64,000 nt of DNA, from positions 10,665,648 through 10,729,647 of the forward strand of contig NC_085067.1 of assembly GCF_963662255.1 (NCBI RefSeq), in the 5' to 3' direction. Shown here in pieces: positions 48,460-61,147 of this stretch. The position numbers and the translations under genes are program-made. The first letter of the stretch is position 1, and each line of letters opens with the position of its first letter. This stretch comes from Cinclus cinclus (taxonomy: Eukaryota; Chordata; Aves; Passeriformes; Cinclidae). The notes beneath the pieces are model-generated. The model did not search any database. It was not told the origin of the DNA and saw only the letters and a program-made list of their open reading frames with translations.

Positions 48460-51400
48460 TCATTTCTTTAGGCATGGAAGAGACCTCATAGCACATTTAT
48501 AATTTTTGACAGATCTCAGACCACTTGTGGTACCTTTTGTGGCACTCTCAGGCTCATCTTTCCAGGATGAGAGGTCAAGAGCATCAATCTCTTGGCAATC
48601 AGTGAAGTCCTCAGGATAAGTGTTGATCTTGAACACATCTCTGGGTATCTTTTTGATATGAGTATTGTCACAGATCACCCTCGACAATGAGATTTTTCTC
48701 AATGCTTGCAACTGTTGTGGAGAGAAAACTCCCGAGTTTTCCCACCAGAATCTGCAATGAAATTTTCAGAAGTAGTTTATAGTCTCTGGTTACCTGCTGA
48801 GATGGGAACCTGACCAAGGTGGGTCTGAATGGTGCTTAGATCCACCTTCTCCAGGAACACCCCTTTAGAAAGTAGTGTCTCTGGTGTGGCCAGATCTGGA
48901 TTCTGCCAGTGCAGAGAGCCTGCCTCTTCCACACAGCATCAGCAGGCTTCTGGGATGCAGGGATTTATGCCCTGAGAGCAAAAGTCACCTCAGTCAGAGA
49001 CCACAGCAGATCCCTCATGATCTGGAGATGGTGGTCCTCATCCCTGCGAATCTAGAGAAATAGGCTGCAAAAATCAGTCCTTTGGCAGCTGAGCTAAAAT
49101 CAAGGGGCGAGCCTTGCTGGGAGCACTCACTGGAGTGCTGTAGATGGGTTGGATTAGTGTGTCACAGGAAATGTCAGCATTTCCCCCCTAAAAAACGCTA
49201 CAGGGAATGTATCTCTCACCTGTCCCCATCACGCAGGTTCCTGAACTGGGTGCCAATAATGCAGGACAGGAGGGGCCCAACTCTGCCTTGGGGAACCACG
49301 GGCTCTGCAACAGCCCCAATCCAGAGGTCAATATTATATGGTGTTCCATATACATTCATGAACTTCTTGGCCAGTTTGGGATTGCCCAGCACCTCAGCTA
49401 ATTCTTCCATAGTTTGGGGTTGGGAGAGCCCACAGAAACCCCTCCAGGCATTGTACCCTGCAAAAGCAGGAGAAGCAGACGGTAAGGACCCACCACTACA
49501 GCTCCACAGCACCTTTCCTGGCCTCTGAGCACTGCCTGCTTCTTCCCATGGCATTAAAGGATCTGGAAGGCACTATTGTCCAGGCAGTCCCATCAAATGT
49601 CACATTTTCAAAGGTCCTTCTCATATGTACACTAACAGTTTGGATTGTCTTTGTGACTACACCTCACCCTGTTGATTATATCTTTGTACTGCTGAGGGTG
49701 AATGCATCAATTCTTGCAGATTTGGGAGGCAAAATTTCTAGGATGAAATTCTTAAAAAAGAGTTGTATTTGGTTGTATTTAATCCAAGAGCTCCCACTAT
49801 TCTCTAACACCTGAGGCAGTCCCGCCTGTGGGCACAAGCCACTTCTGCTCAGAACTCTGGCTTGTCTGGAACACAAGATTTATGGGCTAGGAACAAAGCC
49901 CAGAGGACCTGTCCAAGCCCATGTGAAAGCTGAATTTGGTCACCTGTGTGTGTACCTTCTGTACCAAACATGCTCTCACTTTGCAATGCACCACTGTCTT
50001 TCACCTGTTTTCTTCCATTATCCCAAATACCATCTTTGATTTCTAAGACTTTTGTCCTGGTAATAAATTTCTCACAAAAAGATTTTTACAATACAGAAAC
50101 CTTTTATTCCCTGAACTTGACTGTCTGTCCATCCTTCACCCTCAAATCGAGGTACTGGTTCTTCCCATTAGTATAGAAAACGCTTAGTTCATTCATGGAA
50201 TAAGCAGCAGAAGGGAAAAAGGTCTTATTCACAGGAGGTGTGGACTTGTGTCTCCTTACCTGGAAGGCCATGGTCTCTTCCCCGTTGCATGTTGATGGCT
50301 CCTAGATCCAGACCCATCACCTCTGTCTGTTCAAAGAGGTGGTTCTGGAGCTCCTCAACCAGCAGTTGGTTCTGTTTCATGAGTTTTGCATGATCCACAA
50401 CCATGCCCCGGATCAGGGGGTCGATGCCTCCTGCAGCCATTGCAAATCAAAGAAAGATTGTTTGTTCCAAGGTGCAGCTTTGATGGTCCCTTTCATGCAA
50501 CTGAATCAGTCTGCTATGGGCTGAGTGGGGTTTTCATCTCCGTATTTTCATTTCACCATGTGTATGTAGAATCATAGAATCACAGAATCATAGAATCACA
50601 GAGTGGGTTGGGTTGGAAAGGACCTTAAAGCTCATACCATTCCACCCCTGCCATGGGCAGGGACACCTTCCACTACCCCAGATTGCTCCAAGCCCTGTCC
50701 AACCTGGCCCTGGACACTTCCAGGGATGGGGCAGCCACAGCTTCTCTGGGCAACCTGTGCCAGGGCCTGCCCACGCTCACCATGGTACCTGTATGAATCT
50801 ATACGTATCTGCAGGTGCCAGTAAATAAAGCCTCACATAGTAACAAAATTCCTTATCCCTACCATCCCTCAGCTTTTCCTTCACACCCCTGAATCTACTT
50901 GCTGTCCACCAGTCCCTTTCCAAATCTGCTCCTCAGCCTGCTAAGCCCCATTATGACCTAGTGCTTGAGGGTCTGTCCAAGGTTTTGGGTTTTACAACTG
51001 ATTTTGTTTGTAATTCACTATTAATTGACAGACATTTATTAAAGCATTAAATGTCATGATAGAATTAATTAATGTCTGACTGTCCACATATTTTTCATAG
51101 CATTTAAGGAAACAGTATGAGCAAAACACATGAAAATTGGCTGCATATCTGTAATTATATTTCTCATCATTAGTTAATCCATTTTGGAAGAGACATATGT
51201 CTTCCTCGGAAAGACTCATCTGGAGATCTCAGCTGTGTAATAGCAGGACCCCAGTTAGAGCCAGGAAGAGAGATGGGCAGAAGGAATGATACTGCTTTAG
51301 CTCAGTTAAACTGGATGCATCACCCTCTGTCCATGTCTCGTAATTATAGGGGGATATAAGAGCTTGGATTGGCATAGACTTTGGTGGATTAATATTTGGC

Positions 51401-54400
51401 ACAGAGAGTCTCCTGCCTCCTGGAGCAGCAGGAGCTGCTGCACCATCTGAGTGGATATGGAACATCCCACTGTCAGGTCTTGCTGAGCTGGGAGGTGTCC
51501 AAGCAATGACTGGACATGGTGTTCAGTGCTCTGGGCTGGGTGACAAGCTGTGGGTCACAGGTTCGACTTGATGGTCTTGGAAATCTTTTTCAACCTAAAA
51601 TGATTCTGGGATTCTGTTATCCATGTGCCTGAACAGCTGATCTCCACCTCAGGACCAGACCAGGACCACTGCTTCATGTTCTTACCTTCCATTACGATTC
51701 TCCATGGAGCACAAAAGGTCAAATGCAGAGGGACATGGGAGGAGGAACTCAAAGGCTGAAAGCTCTCATTCAAACGGGACACAAAAGGCTGCACCGACGT
51801 GTGGCCAAATCGGAAAGCCAGGGAGAAAACATTTGAGGCCCTTGGATCCACCTTCTCATTATAACCACTGTACAAAGGGATCCACTTGCTGGTCTCCTCA
51901 GCCAGCAGGAGTGGGAGGTAATCTCTGTATGTTATGATCTGAAAAAGCACAAGAGCACAGCAAGCTACCAGCAGCTGCAGCAGAAATGGCATCAGAAGTC
52001 AAGTACAGAGAATGAATGTGGACTCTGCAGCAGAATTCATTAAGATCTTCTGAAAAAAGAGCTGTAGCAATGGAATAAGTTTGGCATAATGGTTTTAAAT
52101 TATTTTCTAAATGTGAAATTATTTTATTTAATAATTAGTTTATATATTAATATAATAAATGAATGATAAATTAGTAACATGATGTATAAAGAAGCTCTGG
52201 ATATTCATGCTGTGTCAGATGGACCATCCTCATTCACAGTTTCCGACTGTCATAAATTCCCCTTATTCAGCAAAATCTTTTCCTCCTTCTGCCTGGAGGA
52301 AAAACCATTCTAAGTGTGTGTATTATAAACAGTGAACAGTAATCAGTACCTGGTTTATAGCAATCACAATTTTTCGACTCTCCTGGTAAAGCTTTTCCCC
52401 ATCCCAGTGGGGATTTAATTTCCTCAGCTCCATAGCCAGGCGATTGTGCTCTCGGACAAAGAGAGTGTGTATTGCAGAGAGTCCCAGGTTTTCTGTCACC
52501 CGTTTGTCACCTAAAATGAAAATATTTTAGGAATTTTGTACATTGCTTTCAACTTCAGAAGCAAGTTTTTGTGTTAGTGGTGATGCTCCTGTGGGAATGC
52601 TGTGAGTGCCCCATCCCTGGAAGTGTCCAAGGCCAGGTTGGATGGGGCTTGGAGCAACCTGGTCCAGTTGAAGCTGTCTCTGCCCATGGCAGGGGGTGGA
52701 ACAAGATGGACTTTAAGTTCCCTTCCAACCCTAAACCGTCTGTGGTTCTATGAGAACTGGGGGGGACTTAGTGAAAACCCTCTTTGACATGATGGAAGAA
52801 GCACTGAGCATCTCCTCACTCAGTAAGAAGCCCTTTGCTTGGGTAGACAATGAGGAAATGACAAAACTCTGTATTCTTATGATTTATTTTGCATAATTAA
52901 CATTTATAATGTGTGTTTTTTCTTTTTTTTTTAATCCTATGCCTGTGATGGATCACTTAAAATTTGAGTAAGTTCTGTGTTTGTCCTCAGGTTGTTTAAA
53001 TTTCAGACAAACCTCTAGACTTTTCTTCCGATGTAGGGTGAATTAGATAATTAATCAATTAACTAGATTACTTAAGAGTGTTTAACCATTAGTCTTGATT
53101 GGGTTGAAAACTGAATCATAGAATTACAGAATGGAAGGGACTTTAAAGTTCATCCCATTTCAACTTTCTACTACCCCAGGCTGCTCCAAGCCCCATTCAG
53201 CCTGGCCCTGGACACTTCCAGGGATCCAGGGGCAGCCACAGCTGCTCTGGGCAACCTGTGCCAGGGCCTCACCACCTTCACAGGGAACAATTTCTTCTGT
53301 ATATCTAATTTAATCTACTCTCTTTCAGTGTGAAGCCACTCCCCCTTGTTCTCCCAATACTACTGATGCAGTCCCTCTCTAGCTTCCCTGTAGTCCCTTC
53401 AGATCCTGGGAGGTGCTGTGAGGTCTCCACAAAACCCCCTGTTCTCCAGGCTAAGCAGCCTCAACTTTCTCAGCCTGTCAGTGCTGACAAGCTTGCAATT
53501 GGCATTCAAGTAATGAATGGTGAATTCTAGGTGGAAGAAAAAGAGCTCCTGAGAAGCTTAAAGCACTGGCGGCTATTTTATTGAAAATTTCTCCTGCTTT
53601 TGAAAATACTTTTTAAAGGAAGAACAATTTGCTGTAATTATTCTGAGAAATTAAAATAATTTTTATGTTTATTAATCAGTTACTGCTTGATTGTTTTGTT
53701 TTATTTTCTAACCTGTGGGAGGATTCCCTGTCTTTAACCTTACGTAGTCATGTCTTGAAGTGCTCAATTCAAATATCGCAGAATCACAGAATATTCTCCG
53801 TTGAAAAGGACCCACAAGGATCCTATAAGGAGATATTTACCTGTTTTTGACTTTATGACCCACTAAAAACAACCCCCCAGCTGCATTTTACCTGCTTTAA
53901 AACAGGGGATGTTGGCGCTCTTGTTGGTGAGAACACAAACACTGTGCGTTGTGTTCTCAAAGGGCAGCAATTCCAGCCCCGCATCCATGAAATCCTGGTT
54001 CACGGCCATCAAGCCCTGCTGGCTGGTGAGATTCCTCAGGTTCCTTGCCAACGAGTCTTCACTGCCGTACACCGTGCTGGCATCGATGAAGGATGTTACA
54101 GCATTGAGCTGCTCCCGGCTGAAGGTCCCTGGGCTGCACGCAGAGGCTGACTGCACAAATGGCATGCAGGTGTCAGAGCTCAGCATCCGTGGGTCATCAG
54201 AGGGGAACTAAAGCAAATGAGCCAAGAGATGCTTCAGAAAGTCCCCATGGTTTTATTTTTGCTGTTGCAAGAGAGTGTGGCATGGGTGAGAGTCAGTATA
54301 CCTTAATGGGGAAACAGGGGGGCTTGAAGGCACAGCTGGTGTGGCATTGGAGTTCCAGGCTGGCTCCTTTCCCACTGGCAGGGGCCAAGTCAATGTCGTG

Positions 54401-57400
54401 GTTGACCCACTGGCCCCAGTGCATGAAGACCAGTGAGAGCTGCCAGTCTGCAGTGACGTTCTCATTGGCCGTGTGAGCAATTTCATTGGATACTTTTCGA
54501 ACCTGCAGAAAACCAAAATGAAAATATGACTGTCTCTGCCATGGTGGATTTGCCTCTCACTTAAGCTCCCACTGTGAAATCTTGGAATCACAGAATCATG
54601 AAGGTGAGAAAATACTTCTGAGATCATCAGCCTTCGACTGAGTATCCTCATTCCCTCTAAACCATATTGAGAAGTGCCACATCTACCTGTTTTCGGAAAA
54701 CCTCCAGGGACTGACTCCTCCACTGCCCTGGAGATCCTGCTCCAATGCTTAACTATTAACTATGTCAGTGAAGACATTTTTCCTAATATCCAGAACCTCC
54801 TCTAGTACAATTTGAAGCTATTACCTCTTGTCCTGTCACTTGTTCCCTTGGAGAAGAGGGCAACATCCACCTACTCCTCACAGGTAGCTGTAGATCATGC
54901 ACAAGATGGTCTTAGATAAATTACTAAGAGTTAATTATTGTGTTACACAGCTCCATGTCATCCCTCAGCTCCATCCAGTCAGGTGTAAAATTGTGGACTA
55001 CACAGTCTTTCAGCCTAACCCAGCTTCATGGAAAGCCCGTTCCAGGTGAAAGTTGTTTGTGAACACCAGAAAGTCAGAACATGGCTGAGGAACTCACAAA
55101 CTTTCTGGTTTGTACAAACCTCCCAGTGTCCTTAAGCACTGACTGCAGCAATCCTTGGGACGCACACTTCAGAAACTGCTTAAGGAAGCATCCACAACCT
55201 TTTTGCTCATGTCTGTCACCAAAAAAAGTATTAACCAGAGCCATAACTCAGTTGTAGAAAAGCAGCCTGAGATCAAAGATTAATCAATTTACATTCTAGA
55301 TGTTGCCACTCCTTCCTTCTTGATGGGTGCATTAAGGGCAGTGTCCATACTCATGGCTGGATTAGGATAACAGCTCTCACCAGTGGGAGTGGGAATCCAT
55401 TGTAGTGCTTTCCTTCACTTGCTCCTCTGGGAACAGACACTCCATCTTCGTACACAGCTGGCAGCCAGCGTGCAAAGGCGCGGTTAGAGGACCCCAGCTG
55501 GGAGTGATTTCTGCAGCATCACCAGAAAAACAACTTCTGTTATTTTTTCAAACATCATCAACCTTGTACAGACCAACATTTCACACCCCTTTATTCCATG
55601 TCTGAGCACTCTGGTAACAGGGATGAGACTGGGAAAACACCAAGAAGCAAATTATACCAAGGTTATTACTGTGGAGAGAAAACAACTTTTTCTAAAAAGA
55701 TGACTTTTGTCACTCAATTAATTTTATCTGTGATTTAAACCTACATTAATTTTATCTGGCATTTAAATCTCTGTACCACCTTTGTCTTCAGTGCCCTCTC
55801 AAAATCAGACACACAGCAGGGCTATCAGCATGGTGAGGGTGGCCATGTCTTGTCCAGCTGGAAGCTTCCAAGAAGATTCTCCATCTCTGTGGGGATCTGT
55901 GCCAAGGCTGCCCCTTGGTGAAGTTTTTCCACAGACCCTCTCAGCCTGCAGCTGTGGTCATTGTGGTGTTGCCTTACACTGCTCCAAAAAGTTTGAATTG
56001 CTGAAGTCAGCATGTTGTGTCCAGAAGAACAATAATCCTGATTGAGCCAATGATCTGTGTCCCTTTGGGCACAAAACTCAGGCAATGTCTGTCTATATGA
56101 TGTGGCACTTAGGGTTCTGGTCTGGTTGACAAGGTGGGGATGAGTCAAAGGTTGGACTTGATGGTCTTGGAGGTCTTTTCCAACTTAAATGAATCTGTGT
56201 TTCTGCACTGGAAAAGGAGAGGAGCACCCAGTGTTTACAGCAGCCTTCTGTGAAATAAGAGTATATCCTAAGAAAATGACTGTTGCCAGTGCTGAAGCAA
56301 TTCCATCAAATATTAAGGACTCAGAACCACCAGGGTCTTGATCTGATTGCTATTACTGTCCTTGCAGGCAAACTGTTCTTATGGTGTGTTCCTCAAGCTG
56401 AGCGAGATCCTTGGGGAAATGTTAAAACCACAGGGATCCCTCAACTATCCAACAGCCCAACAAGGCCAAGGACAACCCGGCCCTGAGCTTCAAATCAGCA
56501 TGGACACAAAATCCCACAATGGGTCAGGCTGGAAGAGACCACACTGGGGTCACCTGGTCCTATGTCCCTGCTCGGGCAGGGTCATCTCAGACTACATGGC
56601 ACAAGACTGTGTCCAGGTAGTTCTGGAATATACCCAGTGTGAGAGACTCCACACCCTTCCTGGGCAGACAGACAATGCTGTCCTTGTGGGGCTGGAGGCC
56701 CTGGAGTCCACGGGAACAGACTGGACAACCCCAGAGAGTATGAGCTCCCTTCACACTGATGCAGATCTGTGCTATGTCATCACATCTGGCACATCTGTTT
56801 CATGCCAGATCCACATTGGATGCAAATCCCACTCAGATTTGGGGGCTGGCACTGACACAGCAAGACAAGGGGCCTTGGCTGCTATTGTCAGGAATTTGGT
56901 CATTTTCTGGTTAAAAAAATGAAAAACAAACAAACAAACAAACAAACAAACAAACAAACAAACAAAAACTACAAAAGGAAATAAATGTTTGATCCCAACT
57001 TTGAATCTGGAGGGAAACTATATGCAAAAAAAGCTGAAGAATTAATTTTCTCAGATAAAGGATATACAATACACAAAGCTGGAAGAGCCTAGAATTGAAG
57101 TCTTATTTAATTCCCATCCTTACTCATCACAGAACTATATCAACAGCTGAATATTATAATCTGAATCAGCTGGGGAAATTATTATTTTCCCTATGGAAGA
57201 GTGGAGGGATGATTTCCTGTTGCCCCCAGCAAAATGAGAGGCTGAGTCATAGCCTCAAAATTTCCTCAACTTCTTACCTGCCCCCACCCCAAGAAGTCCT
57301 TTTCTTCATCCAAAGCAGCACATAAAGGGCAATGGGTGCAAATCTGAGATTTTCAAGAAATTACATCTTTTTCCTGGCAGGCAAAGGTAGAAATGAATCC

Positions 57401-60400
57401 TCTGTTTCAGGCTCATTAAACTGAGCATTTCACTCTTCTTGCCCTTTCAAAAGGCACTGTCACAAATCACCTACCCTGGGTCACAACACAGACTTGAGAC
57501 TCTCCTTGTGCACACACAAATTGTACCTGTTGTTGCACTCCCCAGTAATGGTCCGGTAAAAGTCCCTCTCTGGGCATTTAATGGAGCGAGTCTGGTAGTC
57601 ACAGCCAGTGCCCTTGGAAATCATCTCCTTCTGTCTCCTGCTTAGCAGGTCTGCAAAAGAAACCCTGTAAGGTAACATCTGATCTTACTCTTCTTTTTTT
57701 GTTGTTTCAGCTTCTCAGTGTTCTAGGTCAACATTTGAGCCAGCTGAATTGGAGCTGTGGATACAAAACATCAGGATTGTAATTGTTAATTTGGTGCCTA
57801 AACCCTTCTGTGAATCAGCCATCCCCTCCGGACTAGAGAAACTGGGTGGGCATGAAGCAATTTTTCAGGGGAACGTGGAGAGCATCATCACCAGGAAGGT
57901 TTTACCCCAGCTGGGAACAAAACAGTGAGTTTACAGAGTGATGAAACCCAGGTGTAAGGAGCAGAAGTGGAAGATGGAGGAGTTTCAGTGGTTACAGCCT
58001 CCAGTGGGTTTTGTCCCAGCTTTGTCACAGGTATTGTTAGGCTGTTTTTACAAGGATAGGAGAGATGAACTCTCAAAGATGATGAATAAAACACCCAGGG
58101 ATCAGGTCTGTCTCTGAGAAAACTTCAAATCTATTCCCCTGTTGGGGAAGGGTTTTATCCCTGGTTATTTGGGTCATGGCAGAGCTGCTCTCTGCCCTGC
58201 TGTGGCACATTTCCTGCTCTTAGCTCTTGGTAAGACATTTTGGTCTAAATTACATTACCTGTGACATTGAAACTCTGTTCCCCAGAGAGATGCAGCTTCA
58301 TTTTGAGGAGTTTCAAAGTAGTTTCCAAGTAATCAGCAGCACGGACTGCAGATCTGGTTCTTCCCATGGGGTCCTTTAGGTGCTTCAGAAAATCCATCGG
58401 GTTGACAGTCTTGTACTCCAGTTTTCTTTTTAAGCTGAACATAGAAGAGTCCCATGAAGCACCTTCTCTGAAATCAGAGCTCCTCTGTCACGCTGGACTG
58501 GGTGTAATTAACTGTGACAACACTGCAGAATTGCACACAGTCCCTGCCCAGTAGGACCAGCTGTCTGCACATCAGCACATCCACTCAAATGGTTTTGGCA
58601 AACAAAGCACTGTAATCCCCTACTTCAAGTTTGCAGTAACAATCCCTTGTCACAATAAACTTTGTTCTATCATGTGGAAATCCAGATCAGTGAACTGTGA
58701 CTGGATAAAATTTTACTTGTATTATGTTGCAAGGTGTATTCTGTGAACAGAGGGACAACCTCACTCCTCTTTCTGGTTCCATTTCTTTCTGGTCTCAAGA
58801 CTCTGTCTTGCTACTTCTGTAAGATGAGTGGAGAGAGACTCCTTCCCTAATCATCCCACCGCCTGGAACCAGCCTTTTGGGAAAAATCACAGGGGATAGT
58901 TGGGATTTGACTTCCACTGATACATATCTGGGACGGGGTGTCCATCTGCACAACTCCAGTCCTTCCAGAGAGTGGCAGAACTCCTGGTGACAGGAGTTGT
59001 CCGGCATGTCTGAACCATTATGGACCAATGAGAGGTGCTCATGGCAGTGTAGGTGAGGAATCAATACTTGGAGATCATGGCTGGTGGTCCTGGGACCAGA
59101 ATCCAACCAAACTGGGCAAAAGGATCCCCACAACTATGACAAGGAGAGTCTGGCACTAAAGCTTCTCCATAATAAACATGCATTGGAAAACAGAGAAAAC
59201 ACACATGTATTTAATTTTATTTTCTTAAAATATTGTGGCTGTCATGCAGGAAGAACTCACCTTTTTCGAGCCTGTAAATATGTGGTGTCTACCAACTGCC
59301 TGGCCTCAGTAATCATGCTCAGGAGAGATGAATCTGACAGCACCTCTGAAACCTCTGCTCAAAAAATTAAAAGAAGAAAAAACAGAAATTGAGGTTATTC
59401 AATTATAATATACACCAGAAGCTTTGCTCTTGACTAAACCATATCCCCAGCTGCCACATACACAGGTTTTTTAAACATTTTCAGGGATGGTGACGCCACC
59501 ACTGCCCTGGGAAGCCTGTTTCAATGCTTCCCCATCCTTTCCATGAAGAAATTTCTCCCAGTATCCAATCTAAACTGCTGGCATAATTTGATACCCTTTC
59601 CTCTCCCCCTGTCCCTGTTCCCTGGAGCAGATCCCAAATCCCCCCCAGCTGTCCCCTCCTGTCAGGGAGTTGTGCAGAGCCACAAGGTCCCCCCTGAGCC
59701 TCCTTTTCTCCAGGCTGAGCCCCTTCCCCAGCTCCCTCAGCTGCTCCTGGGGCTCCAAACGTTTCCCCAGGGAAAGTGCAGAGAAAAAGCCAAAGATGCA
59801 ATCTCTGCCCAGGTTCCCTGTCATAAAAGGATGATTTTCACAGATGGGCTGTTGGTTAAATAGGAAGTTTCCTTAGGCAAATCTCTCAGGTATCAACTTC
59901 AACGTTAGTAGATCAATCTACAGGATATTTCAATTCTTTATTGGAATATAGATTCTTTATTTATTCTTTATGTCTAACCGGGAGCTCAGGCTGAGTTTTG
60001 ATTCACACCCTTTCCAGTACAGCAGCAGCCAAAGGACAAACAGGAACCTACCATTCCCTGAGGAGCCCATTGCTCCAACTATGCAGAGAGTGATTATGGA
60101 CCCCAGGAGAGCCAGTCTTGGGTATGTGCCTAGAGAGAAATTCAACATAAATCCTCAATGGGCAGAGCTTCAGTGAGGGGTTAGAACAGATTGACATGTT
60201 TGGTTTCAATATTTCTTTCAGGAACCAGGAATAAAATCGAGCTGCCCTCTGTCCAGATCTGCCAGTGGGACTGAGGCTGGGGCTGTGGTTGTAGGTGTTG
60301 GCAGGACACAGGGACACCAGTGAGGGGTGGGACCCTCAGTAAAATAGGCTGAGTAGCTGCCAAGGAATAGACACTCAGGTACAGTCCAGCCTCAGTGGTG

Positions 60401-61103
60401 GAGAATATTGGGAAGGTGAGTTGGAAGAGGGCAGTGTCTTGGGGTCCTGTCTTTGGCAATGCCCACAAACAGCTGGCAGAAAGGAGCCTGACCCTACACA
60501 TCCCTCTCTGCTCTCTCCAACTTGATGCTGAACAAAATAGCTATCATTAGTCTTTCAAGCACCCCTGCCAGTTCTTCTGCTGCTCCCTGAAATTTGTCTC
60601 TACTCCTGTTGCACACTAACAGCAGAAATGTGTATGATCTGTTCCACCAGTTTCTCCCACTGTGCACCTTCCCCAAATGGAGGGTTTTAGCCCAAATGTT
60701 GCAACTAGATTTATTTTAAGTTATTTAGTCAAGTTTTTAATTATTTAGAACAGGACAGAGACAAAATCTGGAAGAACTAACAGACTTCTCACAGTGGGAG
60801 AGGTTGTCTTACAAATACAATCCATAAAAATTCTTAGACCATCTTCATGGGGATTGAAAGCTGCTTATTCCTTGCAACCAAACATTGCAGGATATTTCTG
60901 CATGAGGAGTAGATCAGACTGTCTTTGCTCACTTCTCACAAAAAATTAAATACACATCAGGGGAGAAGGAGAAATGGAGCACCACCAAATCCCAACACCA
61001 CTCTGCCTTCCCATCTCCTTGAGTTCACCCATGGAATGCACCAATATCCACACCAGAAATAGATGCGGCTATAGAATGAAAATGCACTGATCTTACCTGC
61101 CAT
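48460..61103 (-). CDS. LPO: Lactoperoxidase-like haem peroxidase, 13 or 14 exons
   Basis: Secreted haem peroxidase. Exons in transcript order: 61097-61103, 60052-60129, 59261-59354, 58259-58434, 57527-57650, 55381-55510, 54302-54502, 53892-54207, 52350-52510, 51686-51938, 50260-50430, 49220-49457, 48534-48751, all GT-AG with frame kept to residue 722. Translation then either reads on to a stop at 48460-48462 (746 aa) or splices onward. A signal peptide ([12 protein letters not shown] + hydrophobic core) is split over exons 1-2. Present: distal His238, calcium loop TSFIDAS, Arg379, Glu382, proximal His475 in FRFGH, and [12 protein letters not shown]. Odd: Asn237 replaces the haem-ester Asp (WGQWVNHD), and Asn383 stands at the MPO methionine position. 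IDPLIRG...[17 protein letters not shown] and the IDALDLSSW tail resemble mammalian LPO rather than MPO/EPX. The convergent position relative to the MPO-type gene also fits LPO. Confidence 0.85.
50567..50785 (-). mobile_element. CR1 3' fragment
   Basis: Starts with four tail repeats (agaatcatagaatcacag twice) and then the full CR1 3' UTR pattern to gccagggcctgccca. In intron 10 of the LPO-like gene, same strand as the gene. Confidence 0.92.
51475..51620 (+). mobile_element. CR1 3' fragment, divergent subfamily
   Basis: Sense remnant: gactggacatggtgttcagtgct ... ttcaacctaaaatgattctg, in shortened form. It ends about 65 bases from exon 10 of the LPO-like gene. Confidence 0.7.
52588..52755 (+). 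mobile_element. CR1 3' fragment
   Basis: Sense CR1 with catccctggaagtgtccaag ... ttcccttccaaccctaaacc and a degraded tail. About 80 bases upstream of exon 9 of the LPO-like gene. Confidence 0.85.
53112..53490 (-). mobile_element. CR1 3' part
   Basis: Antisense CR1 from gaatcatagaattacagaat through ccagggcctcaccaccttca to gttctccaggctaagcagcc. Intron 8 of the LPO-like gene. Confidence 0.88.
53775..53830 (-). mobile_element. CR1 tail remnant
   Basis: cgcagaatcacagaatattc followed by a short decayed CR1 end, about 60 bases from exon 8 of the LPO-like gene. Confidence 0.6.
54583..54890 (-). mobile_element. CR1 3' part, degraded
   Basis: Antisense CR1 end gaatcacagaatcatgaagg, then decayed body with tttttcctaatatccagaac and ttacctcttgtcctgtcact. 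Intron 6 of the LPO-like gene. Confidence 0.75.
56085..56205 (+). mobile_element. CR1 3' fragment, divergent subfamily
   Basis: Sense remnant with ggttggacttgatggtcttg and gaggtcttttccaacttaaa before a short tail. Intron 5 of the LPO-like gene. Confidence 0.75.
56505..56720 (-). mobile_element. CR1-like 3' fragment
   Basis: aatcccacaatgggtcaggc followed by a ggaagagaccacactggggt block, an antisense CR1 variant of another subfamily. Intron 5 of the LPO-like gene. Confidence 0.6.
56922..56967. repeat. (AAAC)n microsatellite
   Basis: About 10 AAAC units in intron 5 of the LPO-like gene. Confidence 0.95.
59478..59762 (-). mobile_element. CR1 3' part
   Basis: Antisense CR1 lacking its tail, from tcagggatggtgacgccacc through gtcagggagttgtgcagagc to cagctgctcctggggctcca. 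Closely similar to the copy at 44.1 kb. Intron 2 of the LPO-like gene. Confidence 0.85.
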
Positions 61104-61140
61104 CTCTGCAGTACTGGAAGGGCTAGGAGAGAAGTCAGCT

Positions 61141-61147
61141 CTTTATA
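61141..61147 (-). promoter_or_regulatory. TATA box of the LPO-like gene
   Basis: TATAAAG on the minus strand, ending 38 bases before the ATG at 61103-61101. The start site would fall near 61115, leaving a 5' UTR of only about ten bases. Its position relative to the ATG resembles that in the MPO-type gene. Confidence 0.6.

Noticed and set aside
56347..56922. Plus-strand frame of 191 codons
   Set aside because: It lies antisense in an intron of the LPO-like gene and covers a CR1-like fragment.
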